54,499 nucleotides of DNA from Vogesella fluminis (GTDB lineage Bacteria > Pseudomonadota > Gammaproteobacteria > Burkholderiales > Chromobacteriaceae): positions 997-55,495 of the forward strand of contig NZ_BMYP01000021.1 of assembly GCF_014652335.1 (NCBI RefSeq), in the 5' to 3' direction. The position numbers and the translations under genes were made by a program. Positions 33,014 to 41,036 of this stretch are shown here, piece after piece (the first letter of the stretch is position 1; each line of letters starts with the position of its first letter). The notes under the pieces are model-generated. The model was not told the DNA's origin. It searched no databases and saw nothing but the letters and a program-made list of their open reading frames with translations.

Positions 33014-33568
33014 ATGCTGATCGACAAGGAACGGGCCACCCTGCTGGTGGTGGACATCCAGGAAAAACTGCTGCCGGCGGTGCTGGATGCGGAGGGGATG
33101 CTGGCGCGCTGCCGCTGGCTGATTGCGGCGGCACACGATGTCGGGCTGCCGGTGGTGTTTTCCGAGCAGTACCCGCAGGGGTTGGGGCATACCGCACCGG
33201 CATTGCTGGCGGCGGCGCCGGGTGCGGCGGTGGTGAGCAAGCTGCACTTCTCCTGCGTTGCCAGCCAGTGCCTGCCGCCGGACTTGCTGCAGCGGCCGCA
33301 GGTGGTGGTATGCGGCATGGAAACCCATGTCTGCGTGCTGCAGACGGTGCTGGATTTGCTGGCGCACGGCAAGCAGGTGTTCGTGGTGGCCGATGCGGTG
33401 TCCAGCCGGGGCGAGGTCAACCGCGACTACGGCCTGCAGCGCATGCGCGATGCCGGCGCGGTGCTGGTGACGCGCGAGATGGTGCTGTTCGAGGCGCTGC
33501 AGGTGTCCGGCACCGAGCTGTTCCGCCAGATGAGCAAGCGTTACCTGGTTGGCGCGCAGCCGTCCTGA
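33014..33568 (+). CDS. Isochorismatase-family cysteine hydrolase
   Basis: A 184-residue alpha/beta hydrolase of the isochorismatase-like (YcaC/nicotinamidase) superfamily. The catalytic triad is visible: Asp in LLVVDIQEKLL (about residue 14), Lys in VSKLHFSC and the nucleophile Cys in VCGMETHVCVLQT. It would cleave an amide or similar small substrate; YcaC-type members are of unknown substrate. GGAGGAC lies 6-7 bases before the ATG. It shares a 135-base divergent promoter region with the Dld-type gene. Confidence 0.87.
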   Translation: MLIDKERATLLVVDIQEKLLPAVLDAEGMLARCRWLIAAAHDVGLPVVFSEQYPQGLGHTAPALLAAAPGAAVVSKLHFSCVASQCLPPDLLQRPQVVVCGMETHVCVLQTVLDLLAHGKQVFVVADAVSSRGEVNRDYGLQRMRDAGAVLVTREMVLFEALQVSGTELFRQMSKRYLVGAQPS

Positions 33569-33610
33569 GAGAGAGGAGCGAGCGGCCGGCAGGGCAGCCC
33601 CAAAAAGGAA

Positions 33611-33642
33611 AAGGTTGGCCGCAATCGCTTGCGGCCAACCTT
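33611..33642. terminator. Inverted pair of the dispersed repeat after the isochorismatase-like gene
   Basis: AAGGTTGGCCGCAA (33611-33624), loop TCGC, TTGCGGCCAACCTT (33629-33642): a perfect 14-bp stem of two full copies, 42 bases after the stop. A-rich before, no T-run after. Confidence 0.87.
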
Positions 33643-33737
33643 GCCTGTTGAGATGACGGCTGAGCCGTTCTGGTTCTCCCTCTATCTAACCCTGCACGTC
33701 GTCGTGGCGACGCCGTGTGACCATCCGGAAAAGAAGC

Positions 33738-33766
33738 CCCGAATTGGCGCATTGCACCAATTCGGG
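33738..33766 (-). terminator. Hairpin terminator downstream of the membrane protein gene at 33910
   Basis: CCCGAATTGG/CCAATTCGGG, 10 bp with a 9-base loop. On the minus strand it is followed by GCTTCTTTT, so it can end transcription of the minus-strand genes. The distance from the stop (about 140 bases) is long. Confidence 0.6.
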
Positions 33767-33775
33767 CGGCTTTGC

Positions 33776-33792
33776 TGCACCATTGTTGTGCA
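33776..33792. promoter_or_regulatory. NtrC-like palindrome
   Basis: TGCACCATTGTTGTGCA, an inverted repeat close to the enhancer consensus TGCACC-N5-GGTGCA (one mismatch). No sigma-54 promoter (GG-N10-GC) or nitrogen gene is adjacent, so assignment is weak. Confidence 0.3.
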
Positions 33793-33909
33793 AAATACTT
33801 CGTCAACCGAGCGTTTGGTCGATCGGACTGCGCAGTAAACGAAGAACAACACCTGTCGCTCCGTGGAGCCGGATAGTATCTAGCAAAGGGTGTGCCAGCC
33901 TGGCCGGCT

Positions 33910-34344
33910 CTATTCAGCCCGGAAGGCGATACGGTAGATATGCCCGTCCTGGCGCAGGTCCAGCAGCCAGTCGGGGCTGCCGCTGACGCAGGCAGGCAGT
34001 GTGATGCGGGCCTGCCAGTGATCGCCGCCATCGACAAAGCGGTAGCGGTTGAAGCCCATGTCCATGTCCCGCATCGAGAACTCCGCTGTCGGCGCCTCGC
34101 TGCCATGCTTGCCCAATGTCAGCGTGAACGGATGGCGCTGGCGCGGGATGCTGTCAACACGCAGCATGCTGCCATCCGGTAGCGTGCAGCCCTGCTGCAG
34201 CGAGCTGCAGCTGATGCTGGTAACGGCCGGCGCGGCCGGCTGGCGCTGCTGCAGATACCAGACGATCAGCGCCACCTTGAGCGCGGCGAATACCAGCAGT
34301 GCCAGTGCGATGAACTGCCACTGCCTGCGGCTGAGTGCCTTCAT
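33910..34344 (-). CDS. Membrane-anchored protein of unknown function
   Basis: A 144-residue protein with one N-terminal hydrophobic segment (about 9-30) after MKALSRRQWQF and a periplasmic domain with three cysteines (SCSSLQQGC and a later one). I do not recognise a family; size and beta-rich pattern (FTLTLGKHG, MRDMDMGFNRYRF) suggest a small periplasmic sandwich domain. Its ATG overlaps the stop of the Nudix-ThiE gene as ATGA, so the two are translated together. Confidence 0.7.
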   Translation of the reverse strand: MKALSRRQWQFIALALLVFAALKVALIVWYLQQRQPAAPAVTSISCSSLQQGCTLPDGSMLRVDSIPRQRHPFTLTLGKHGSEAPTAEFSMRDMDMGFNRYRFVDGGDHWQARITLPACVSGSPDWLLDLRQDGHIYRIAFRAE

Positions 34345-35285
34345 CGCCACGCCCCCCGCATCAGCGCGATGCCGTGTGCGCCGTGTGTGCGGGCGGTGTC
34401 CAGGTCCGCCGCCTGCAGGCCGCCGATGGCGAATACCGGCAGCGGGATCTCGTTCTGCAGCAGGCGGGCAAAGCCGTTCCAGCCCAGCGTCGCCTGTTGC
34501 GGGTGGCTGGCGGTAGGCTGCACGTGGCCGAGCAGCGCGTAGTCGAGGCCGAGTGCCGCGGCGCGTGCCAGTTCCGCGCTGCTGTGCGCCGAGGCGCCGA
34601 CCCAGGCCAGGTGCGGCGGCCGCTCGTCCAGTGCGGCCAACCTTTGGCCGCTCAGGTGCAGGCCGTCCACCGGCCAGCCCCTGATCCATGCCGGATCGGT
34701 GTTGACCAGCAGCTTGCCGCCCCTGGGGTGGACGATGTCGGCCACTTCGGCGACAAAGTCGGCCAGCTGCTCGCGGCTTTTTTGCGGCTCGCGCACCATG
34801 ACCCAGCCCGGATTGTCGCGCTGCGCCAGCACTTCCAGCGTGTGGTCGCGGCCGCATTCGCTGACGCAGCTGATCTGCAGCACATCCGGCAGCTGCAGCG
34901 AGCGCAGCACCGGGTCATTGGCCGGCAGCATCGGTGTGACGCTGTGATGGCCCGGCGTCTGCCAGGCAAAAGACTGCCCTTCGTGCGGCTGCGGCGTGCC
35001 TTGCCACGCCCAGATGCGGAAGAAGCGCAGGTGCACCGACGCATGTTCGTAGTGGTGGATGCGCGTCAGCCACGGCGTGGCGTGGCTGACCTCGATGCCC
35101 ATCTCCTCGCGGAATTCTCGTACCAGTGCCGCCAGCGGTGTTTCGCCGGGTTCGACCTTGCCGCCGGGGAATTCCCAGTAACCGGCATAGGGCTTGCCTG
35201 CCGGGCGGCTGCCGAGCATGAAGCTGCCGTCGGCGCGCATCAGTGCGCCGGCGACAACGGAAATGACAGGTTTGGATTCAGACAT
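34341..35285 (-). CDS. Nudix hydrolase fused to a ThiE-like domain
   Basis: A 314-residue two-domain protein. Residues 1-130 are MutT-like: the Nudix box runs from GGKVEPGETPLAAL to REFREEMGI with all G-E-R-E-x-x-E-E-x-G positions kept, suiting 8-oxo-dGTP cleanup. Residues about 140-314 resemble thiamine-phosphate synthase (LLVNTDPAW, LAWVGASAHSSAEL, YALLGHVQPTASHP, FAIGGLQAADL). Such MutT-ThiE fusions are common in proteobacteria; the ThiE half has no proven thiamine role. ATG 35285 is used. One dispersed repeat lies inside. Confidence 0.88.
   Translation of the reverse strand: MSESKPVISVVAGALMRADGSFMLGSRPAGKPYAGYWEFPGGKVEPGETPLAALVREFREEMGIEVSHATPWLTRIHHYEHASVHLRFFRIWAWQGTPQPHEGQSFAWQTPGHHSVTPMLPANDPVLRSLQLPDVLQISCVSECGRDHTLEVLAQRDNPGWVMVREPQKSREQLADFVAEVADIVHPRGGKLLVNTDPAWIRGWPVDGLHLSGQRLAALDERPPHLAWVGASAHSSAELARAAALGLDYALLGHVQPTASHPQQATLGWNGFARLLQNEIPLPVFAIGGLQAADLDTARTHGAHGIALMRGAWR
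34632..34645 (-). repeat. Dispersed repeat, single copy in the Nudix-ThiE gene
   Basis: TGCGGCCAACCTTT; coding strand AGG TTG GCC GCA (R-L-A-A). A partial partner, TTGGCCGC, overlaps its right side. Confidence 0.85.
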
Positions 35286-35330
35286 GATCGGGATCCCGGA
35301 TGAGGTATTGCAATGGGGAAAGGCGGCATG

Positions 35331-35363
35331 CAAAACGCCGCCGCTGACAGGCAGCGGCGGCGT
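35331..35363 (-). terminator. Rho-independent terminator of motA
   Basis: A perfect 12-bp GC-rich stem, ACGCCGCCGCTG/CAGCGGCGGCGT, loop of 5, then TTTT on the minus strand, 16 bases after the motA stop. Confidence 0.88.
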
Positions 35364-35378
35364 GGCGGGCTAGCCGGA

Positions 35379-36239
35379 TCATTTGGCGCCTTTGACGTGC
35401 TGCTCCAGCTCGTTGAACGTCGGGCGCTCGGTGGAATACAGCACCTTGCGGCCGAATTCGACCGCGCTTTGCGGTGCATAACCCTGCAGACTGGCCAGCA
35501 GCGTGGTCTTGATGCACTGGAATTCCTTGGTGCTGTCTTCGACCTTCTGCTCCAGCAGCGAGCCCAGCGGCGACACTACGCCATAGGCCAGCAGAATGCC
35601 GAGGAAGGTGCCGACCAGCGCACTGCCGATCATGCCGCCGAGAATGGCCGGCGGCTGGCCGACCGAGCCCATGGTGTTCACCACGCCCAGTACCGCCGCC
35701 ACGATACCGAACGCCGGTAGCGCATCACCCAGCTTGGTCACCGCCCCCGCCGGCATCGCCGCCTCGTGGTGATGGGTTTCGATCTCGTTGTCCATCAGGT
35801 TTTCGATTTCAAGGGCGTTGAGGTTGCCGGATACCATGATGCGCAGGTAGTCGGTGATGAATTCGACCACATGATGGTCATGGACGATATTCGGGTATTT
35901 GCTGAACAGTGGGCTTTCGTGCGGGTGCTCGACATCGTTCTCGATCGCCATCAGGCCTTCCTTGCGGATCTTGACCATGATTTCGTACAGCAACGACAGC
36001 AGTTCCATGTAGCGTGCCTTGGTGTACTTGGAGCCCTTGAATGCGCCCGGCAGCGCGGCCTTGACTGCCTTCAGCGTCTTGCCCTGGTTGCTGACCACGA
36101 AGGCGCCGATGGCGCCGCCCAGAATCGCCAGCAACTCGGTGGGCAGTGCATGGATGATCACCATCATGTTGCCGCCGTGAACGATGTAAGCGCCGAAGAT
36201 GCAGCCCAGCGTGATCACATAACCAATGATGACATTCAT
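35379..36239 (-). CDS. motA: Flagellar motor stator protein MotA
   Basis: A 286-residue inner-membrane protein with four membrane helices (two near the start, two around 170-225). It forms the ion channel and torque generator with MotB. The cytoplasmic loop has ARYMELLSLLYEIMVKIRKEGLMAIENDVEHP, and LGDALPAFGIVAAVLGVVNTM holds the conserved proline of helix 3. ATG 36239 has AGGAAG 8 bases upstream; TTG 36245 is a poorer alternative. No motB lies on either side, and a terminator follows directly, so this is a lone motA. Confidence 0.93.
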   Translation of the reverse strand: MNVIIGYVITLGCIFGAYIVHGGNMMVIIHALPTELLAILGGAIGAFVVSNQGKTLKAVKAALPGAFKGSKYTKARYMELLSLLYEIMVKIRKEGLMAIENDVEHPHESPLFSKYPNIVHDHHVVEFITDYLRIMVSGNLNALEIENLMDNEIETHHHEAAMPAGAVTKLGDALPAFGIVAAVLGVVNTMGSVGQPPAILGGMIGSALVGTFLGILLAYGVVSPLGSLLEQKVEDSTKEFQCIKTTLLASLQGYAPQSAVEFGRKVLYSTERPTFNELEQHVKGAK

Positions 36240-36456
36240 AAGCAAGACTTCCTGAGATGGGACGGTGAAGAGGGTTGTTCGGCTGCGTGCTGGCGCAGGG
36301 TGTCGGGCGGCGGCGCGCAGGGCCGCCGCCGGACCGCTGACATGATATTGTATCGCGGCAGGTGCCGGGCATTTTTACTGCATGGCCGGTGAATTGCGTT
36401 GCATATGCCGCGCTGCCTGCGTGCGGAGGGCCGCAGCAGGGCTATCGGCAGGTGGC

Positions 36457-37326
36457 TCACTCGGCGCGGCGCTCCTTGCTGCTGCGCCCGGCCCAGTCGC
36501 AGGCAAACTGCCAGGCCACGCGGCCGGAACGGCTGCCGCGCAGCTGGCTCCACTGCAGCGCCGCGCGTTCGCTGTGCTTGCCGTGCTTGAGGCCGAAGTG
36601 CGCCAGCCAGCCGGCCACGGCGGCGAGGTAGGCGTCCTGGTCGAACGGGTAGAACGACAGCCACAGCCCGAAGCGGTCGGACAGCGACACTTTTTCCTCG
36701 GTGGTCTCGCCGGGATGGATCTCGCCGTCCTTGAGCCAGCCCTCGCGGTTCTCGCTGGCCTTTTCCGGCATCAGGTGGCGGCGGTTGGAGGTGGCGTACA
36801 CCAGCAGGTTGGCCGCACGCCGCGCGAGGCCGCCGTCCAGCGCCGACTTCAGCGCCTTGTAACTGTCTTCGCCTTCCTCGAACGACAGGTCGTCGCAGAA
36901 CAGGATGAAGCGTTCCGGCCGCGCCGCGACGGCATCGACGATCTGCGCGAGGTCAGGCAGTTGCGCCTTGTCGACCTCGATCACGCGCAGGCCCTGTACC
37001 GCGTACCGGCCCAGCAGCGCCTTGATCAGCGACGACTTGCCGGTGCCGCGTGCGCCGGTGAGCAGCACGTTGTTGGCGGGGCGGCCGGCGAGGAACTGCT
37101 CGGTGTTGCGCAGCAGCAGCAGCTTCTGGCGTTCGATGTGGATCAGCTCGTCCAGCGCCACGCTGTGCGGCTGGTGGATGGCCTCCAGCCAGGCGCTGGC
37201 GCCGAGGCGACGCCAGCGGAAGGCCGGTGCGCTCCAGTCGGTGGCCGGCACGGCCGGCGGCAGCAGCGGCTCCAGCCGTGCCAGCAGCGCTTCGGCGCGG
37301 GCAAGAAAGGTATCGAGTCGGTCCAT
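36457..37326 (-). CDS. DUF815 family AAA-type ATPase
   Basis: A 289-residue P-loop protein. Walker A is LLTGARGTGKSSLIKALL (about residue 95); FILFCDDLSFEEGEDSYKALKSALDGG is the Walker B region; VYATSNRRHLMPE is sensor-1-like. The family is widespread in proteobacteria and has no established role. It follows the HAD gene by 31 bases and probably shares the hda transcript. One repeat copy lies inside. Confidence 0.87.
   Translation of the reverse strand: MDRLDTFLARAEALLARLEPLLPPAVPATDWSAPAFRWRRLGASAWLEAIHQPHSVALDELIHIERQKLLLLRNTEQFLAGRPANNVLLTGARGTGKSSLIKALLGRYAVQGLRVIEVDKAQLPDLAQIVDAVAARPERFILFCDDLSFEEGEDSYKALKSALDGGLARRAANLLVYATSNRRHLMPEKASENREGWLKDGEIHPGETTEEKVSLSDRFGLWLSFYPFDQDAYLAAVAGWLAHFGLKHGKHSERAALQWSQLRGSRSGRVAWQFACDWAGRSSKERRAE
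36806..36817 (+). repeat. Dispersed repeat, 12-base copy in the DUF815 gene
   Basis: AGGTTGGCCGCA; coding strand GCG GCC AAC CTG (A-A-N-L). Confidence 0.6.
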
Positions 37327-37357
37327 GGGTGTGCTCTTGTGGCGGACTGGACGGGCG

Positions 37358-38026
37358 TCAGTCGCGCAGGGTAATCACCGGCCAGCCGCGGGCTTCGGCG
37401 TGCGCCTTCAGGGTGGCGTCGGCATCGACCGCCACCGGGTTGCTGACGATGGACAACAGCGGCAGGTCGTTGCGCGAGTCGCTGTAGAAGAACACCTTGT
37501 CGTAGCTGTCCAGCGTTTCGCCGCGTGCGGCCAACCATTCGTTGAGGCGGGTGATCTTGCCGGCCTGGAAGCTGGGGGTGCCGGTGGGTTTGCCGGTGAA
37601 GTTGCCGTTGTCGTCTTCTTCCAGCTCCACCGCGATCAGGTGCTCCACGCCCAGCTCGCGTGCGATGGGGCCGGTGATGAAGCGGTTGGTGGCGGTGATG
37701 ATCATCACCTCGTCGCCCTGGGCGAAGTGCGCCGCCAGCAGCGCGCGCGCCTTTTGCGGGATGATGGGCTTGATGTGCTCTTCCATGTAGGCGGCGTGCA
37801 GGGTGTCCAGCTCGCTGCGCGAGAAGCGGGTCAGCGGCGAGAGCTGGAAATCGAGGAATTCGTGGATGTCCAGCGTGCCGGCCTTGTACTGCTCGTAGAA
37901 GTAGTCGTTCTGCCGCGCGTGGTGCTCGGCGTCGAGGATGCCGCGTTTGATCAGGAATTTCGGCCATTCGCTGTCGGAATCGCCAATGATCAGGGTGTTG
38001 TCCAGGTCAAACAGGGCAAGATTCAT
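37358..38026 (-). CDS. HAD-superfamily phosphatase, subfamily IB
   Basis: A 222-residue HAD hydrolase similar to phosphoserine phosphatase. Motif I is LFDLDNTL (nucleophile Asp7, acid Asp9), motif II is MIITATNRF, and motif IV is FFYSDSRNDLPLL. It would remove phosphate from a small metabolite; members of this group have been described as phosphoserine or histidinol-phosphate phosphatases. It lies 6 bases after hda, so the two are one operon. Contains one repeat copy. Confidence 0.85.
   Translation of the reverse strand: MNLALFDLDNTLIIGDSDSEWPKFLIKRGILDAEHHARQNDYFYEQYKAGTLDIHEFLDFQLSPLTRFSRSELDTLHAAYMEEHIKPIIPQKARALLAAHFAQGDEVMIITATNRFITGPIARELGVEHLIAVELEEDDNGNFTGKPTGTPSFQAGKITRLNEWLAARGETLDSYDKVFFYSDSRNDLPLLSIVSNPVAVDADATLKAHAEARGWPVITLRD
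37526..37537 (-). repeat. Dispersed repeat variant in the HAD gene
   Basis: TGCGGCCAACCA; coding strand TGG TTG GCC GCA (W-L-A-A), with TTG for Leu. The last two bases diverge. Confidence 0.6.
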
Positions 38027-38032
38027 GGTGCT

Positions 38033-38710
38033 TCAGCTTTCGGTAGGGGCGGTTTGTAACACGTTCTTGACCAGCGGCACCGTGATCGGGCGGCGCATGG
38101 CCAGCGAGTAGCGGTCGAGCATGTCCAGCATGCCGATCAGGCTGGACAGGTCGCGGCGCCAGTGGGTGAGCAGGTAGCGGAACACGTCGTCGCCGATGGC
38201 CAGCTGGCGCTCGGCGGCGTGGTGGCGCAGCGCCGCCAGCTTGTCGTCGTCGGACAGCGCCTTCACCTCGAACACCAGGCCCCAGCCGAGGCGGGTGCGC
38301 AGGTCGTCGCGCACCGGCGCCTGCATCGGCGGCTGGTGTCCGGCCATCAGCAGGCGGCCTTCGCCGCTTTGTTTCAGCGAGTTGTAGATCGAGAACAGCA
38401 TGATCTGGTCGTCCGGCGCCAGGTCGTCGACATGGTCGACGGCGATGAAGCTGGCCTCGCGGGCGAAATCGGGCAGTTGCTCGTGTTGGGCGTCGAGGTA
38501 GATCGAGGCGCGGCCGAGCAGCTCGGCGTGGGCGATCCACGCCTGCAGCAGGTGGGTCTTGCCGCAACCGGGTTCGCCCCACAGGTAGACGAAGCGCTCC
38601 CCGCCTTCCGCGGTCAGCGCGGCGATGATTTCGCTGTTGCGCTGGGCAAGAAAGTTGTCAAACCCGGGCAGGGGTGTGGGGCTGAGGTCGAGGACGAGCT
38701 GATCCAACAT
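38033..38710 (-). CDS. hda: DnaA regulatory inactivator Hda
   Basis: A 225-residue DnaA-like AAA+ protein. The N-terminal QLVLDLS is the beta-clamp-binding motif (like QLSLPL of E. coli Hda), followed by Walker A YLWGEPGCGKTHLLQA and Walker B AVDHVDDL. With clamp-loaded DNA it stimulates ATP hydrolysis by DnaA, preventing over-initiation. It has no DnaA-type DNA-binding domain, as expected. perM lies 21 bases upstream in the same direction. Confidence 0.93.
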   Translation of the reverse strand: MLDQLVLDLSPTPLPGFDNFLAQRNSEIIAALTAEGGERFVYLWGEPGCGKTHLLQAWIAHAELLGRASIYLDAQHEQLPDFAREASFIAVDHVDDLAPDDQIMLFSIYNSLKQSGEGRLLMAGHQPPMQAPVRDDLRTRLGWGLVFEVKALSDDDKLAALRHHAAERQLAIGDDVFRYLLTHWRRDLSSLIGMLDMLDRYSLAMRRPITVPLVKNVLQTAPTES

Positions 38711-38731
38711 GCGGCAAGGTTCTAGATAGAG

Positions 38732-39808
38732 TCAGGAATCGATTTTACGCTGATAAAAGCCGCTGTTGAAATAACGCTGCACCAGATAACGCGCCAGCAC
38801 CACGCTGATGGCTGCCAGCGGCAGCGCCAGCAGCACGCCGACGAAGCCCATCAGCTCGCCGAAGGCCATCAGCGCGAAGATCACGGTCACCGGTGACAGG
38901 CCGATGCGCTCGCCCACCAGATAGGGCGTGATCAGGAAGCTCTCCAGCGTCTGGCCGACCACGAACACGCTCCACACCAGCACGAGGCCGCTGAAGCCGT
39001 TGTACTGCAGGACGGCGGCCAGCGTCGCCAGCAGCAGGCCGAGAAATGCACCGACATAGGGAATGAACACCAGCAGGCCGGCGACGATGCCGATGGCGAG
39101 GCCGGACTCCAGCCCCACCAGTGCCAGGCCGCCGCCGTAGATGATTGCCATCAGCAGCATTACCGACAGCTGGCCGCGCAGGAACTGGCCCAGCACTTCG
39201 TCCAGCTCGCGGGCGATGCGGCCAACCTCCGGCGCCCAGCGCCGCGGCACCAGCGTGCCGACGCGCACCACCATCCGGTCCCAGTCGTGCAGGAAGTAGA
39301 ACAGCAGCACCGGCAGCAGGCTGAGGTTGGCCAGTACGCTCAGCAGCAGGGCGCCGCCATGACCCAGCTGCGGCGCCAGCCTGGCCAGCAGCTGGCGCAG
39401 GCTGCCGGTATTGCTGCTCAGCGTATTGCGCCAGCTTTGCGTGTCCAGGCTCAGCTTGGTGCCGAGCAGCTGGTTCAGCCACGGCAGCGCCTGCTGTTGG
39501 ATGAAATCCACCACCGCCGGCAGCCGCTCCACCAGCGCATGGCCCTGGCTGAGCAGCATCGGGATCACGATCAGCAACAGCGCGAGGATGGCGAAAAATC
39601 CGGCGAACATCACGCAAACAAGCGACAGGATGCGTGATAAGCCGTGTTTTTGCAGGTAATCGACGGCCGGGTCCAGGATGTAGGCAAGCACGATGGCGGT
39701 GACAAACGGGGTCAGCACCGCGGACAGCCGGTCAAGCAGCCATACCGCGCCAGCGAGGGTGATAGCGACAATCAACCACGGAAGATAGTTTGTGCGGGAG
39801 CGTTCCAT
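38732..39808 (-). CDS. perM: AI-2E transporter/PerM family membrane protein
   Basis: A 358-residue inner-membrane protein with about eight helices; family signatures include FVTAIVLAYILDPAVDYL, LLFYFLHDWDRM and the C-terminal IPYVGAFLGLLLATLAAVLQY. Members are called PerM, TqsA or YdiK-like exporters; the substrate is not known. It stands immediately before hda, as in E. coli and many proteobacteria. ATG 39808 (MERSRTNYLPW) is preferred over 39844, which would extend into the purM promoter region. Confidence 0.85.
   Translation of the reverse strand: MERSRTNYLPWLIVAITLAGAVWLLDRLSAVLTPFVTAIVLAYILDPAVDYLQKHGLSRILSLVCVMFAGFFAILALLLIVIPMLLSQGHALVERLPAVVDFIQQQALPWLNQLLGTKLSLDTQSWRNTLSSNTGSLRQLLARLAPQLGHGGALLLSVLANLSLLPVLLFYFLHDWDRMVVRVGTLVPRRWAPEVGRIARELDEVLGQFLRGQLSVMLLMAIIYGGGLALVGLESGLAIGIVAGLLVFIPYVGAFLGLLLATLAAVLQYNGFSGLVLVWSVFVVGQTLESFLITPYLVGERIGLSPVTVIFALMAFGELMGFVGVLLALPLAAISVVLARYLVQRYFNSGFYQRKIDS
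39217..39228 (-). repeat. Dispersed repeat, 12-base copy in perM
   Basis: TGCGGCCAACCT; coding strand GTT GGC CGC ATC (V-G-R-I). Confidence 0.6.
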
Positions 39809-39898
39809 CGGCTTTTCAGTTAAAATACAGGCGCTTCGGGCCAAGAGCCCGTTTGCCGCAGCAGGAAAACGATCACGTTAGCAGAAAGCGAGTAGACC

Positions 39899-40936
39899 TT
39901 GAATACCACGTCCCTCAGTTACCGCGATGCCGGTGTCGATATTGATGCCGGTGACGCGCTCGTCGAAAACATCAAGCCGTTTGCCAAACGCACCATGCGT
40001 CCCGAAGTCCTCGGTGGCCTCGGCGGTTTCGGCGCACTGGTGGAAATCTCCAAGAAATACAAGGAGCCGGTGCTGGTTTCCGGCACGGACGGTGTCGGCA
40101 CCAAGTTGAAGCTGGCCTTCGACTGGAACCAGCATGATACCGTCGGCATCGACCTGGTGGCCATGAGTGTCAACGACATTCTGGTACAGGGCGCCGAGCC
40201 GCTGTTCTTTTTGGACTACTTTGCCTGCGGCAAGCTGGATGTGCCGCAAGCCACCGATGTGATCAAGGGTATTGCCCAGGGTTGCGAACAAGCGGGCTGC
40301 GCACTGATCGGCGGTGAAACCGCCGAAATGCCGGGCATGTACCCGGTAGGCGAATACGACCTCGCCGGCTTTGCCGTCGGCGTGGTGGAAAAGAGCAAGG
40401 TCATCACCGGTCGCAACATCAAGCCGGGCGACGTCGTGCTGGGCCTTGCGTCCAACGGCGTGCACTCCAACGGCTACAGCCTGGTGCGCAAGATCATCGA
40501 TCGCGCGCAGCCGGATCTGGACGCACCGTTCGAAGGTGACACCACCCTGCGTCAGGCCGTCATCGCCCCGACCCGCATCTACGTCAAGCCGCTGCTCGCG
40601 CTGATGGAGAAGCTGACCGTGAAGGGCATGGCGCACATCACCGGCGGCGGCATCACCGAAAACACCCCGCGCGTGCTGCCGGAAAACACCGTAGCCCAGA
40701 TCGACGCGGGCAGCTGGGCGCTGCCGAAGCTGTTCCAGTGGCTGCAGGCGGAAGGCAATGTTGATGCCCAGGAAATGTATCGCACCTTCAACTGCGGTAT
40801 CGGCATGGTGGTGATCGTGGACGCGGCCGATGCCGACGCCGCGGCCGCCTTCCTGACCGGGCAGGGTGAAACCGTGTCGCGTATCGGCGTGATCCGTGCG
40901 CGCAACGGCGACGAGCACCAGACCCAGGTTGCCTGA
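39899..40936 (+). CDS. purM: Phosphoribosylformylglycinamidine cyclo-ligase
   Basis: A 345-residue AIR synthetase that closes the imidazole ring with ATP in step 5 of purine synthesis. [32 protein letters not shown] and [12 protein letters not shown] are invariant blocks. No ATG gives the full N-terminus; TTG 39899 gives [12 protein letters not shown] and is taken as the start, with only a weak GAG-type ribosome-binding site. TAAAAT at 39821-39826 may be its -10. It is divergent from perM and followed by purN. Confidence 0.95.
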   Translation: MNTTSLSYRDAGVDIDAGDALVENIKPFAKRTMRPEVLGGLGGFGALVEISKKYKEPVLVSGTDGVGTKLKLAFDWNQHDTVGIDLVAMSVNDILVQGAEPLFFLDYFACGKLDVPQATDVIKGIAQGCEQAGCALIGGETAEMPGMYPVGEYDLAGFAVGVVEKSKVITGRNIKPGDVVLGLASNGVHSNGYSLVRKIIDRAQPDLDAPFEGDTTLRQAVIAPTRIYVKPLLALMEKLTVKGMAHITGGGITENTPRVLPENTVAQIDAGSWALPKLFQWLQAEGNVDAQEMYRTFNCGIGMVVIVDAADADAAAAFLTGQGETVSRIGVIRARNGDEHQTQVA

Positions 40937-40956
40937 GCGCCGTACTGATGTAACCG

Positions 40957-40985
40957 CGCCGCTGGCACTGCTGGCGGCGTTTCTG
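40957..40985 (+). terminator. Possible terminator between purM and purN
   Basis: CGCCGC/GCGGCG stem (40957-40979) with a long loop, then TTTCTGTTT, 20 bases after the purM stop. Only moderately stable; may cause partial termination. Confidence 0.45.
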
Positions 40986-40986
40986 T

Positions 40987-41000
40987 TTGCGGCCAACCTT
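40987..41000 (-). repeat. Dispersed repeat, single copy between purM and purN
   Basis: Exact TTGCGGCCAACCTT directly after the T-rich end of the purM hairpin, 36 bases before purN. Confidence 0.9.
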
Positions 41001-41036
41001 TATCCGCTACTGCATAACCGTTCCTGACTGCTGAAC

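Larger units (their letters stand above)
33569..33909. other. Gene-free stretch after the isochorismatase-like gene
   Basis: It holds a repeat-pair hairpin (33611-33642), a second perfect 10-bp hairpin (33738-33766), and an isolated palindrome TGCACCATTGTTGTGCA (33776-33792) resembling an NtrC site. The frames present are unlike any gene. It has lower GC than its surroundings and could hold a decayed promoter region or a small RNA. Confidence 0.55.
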
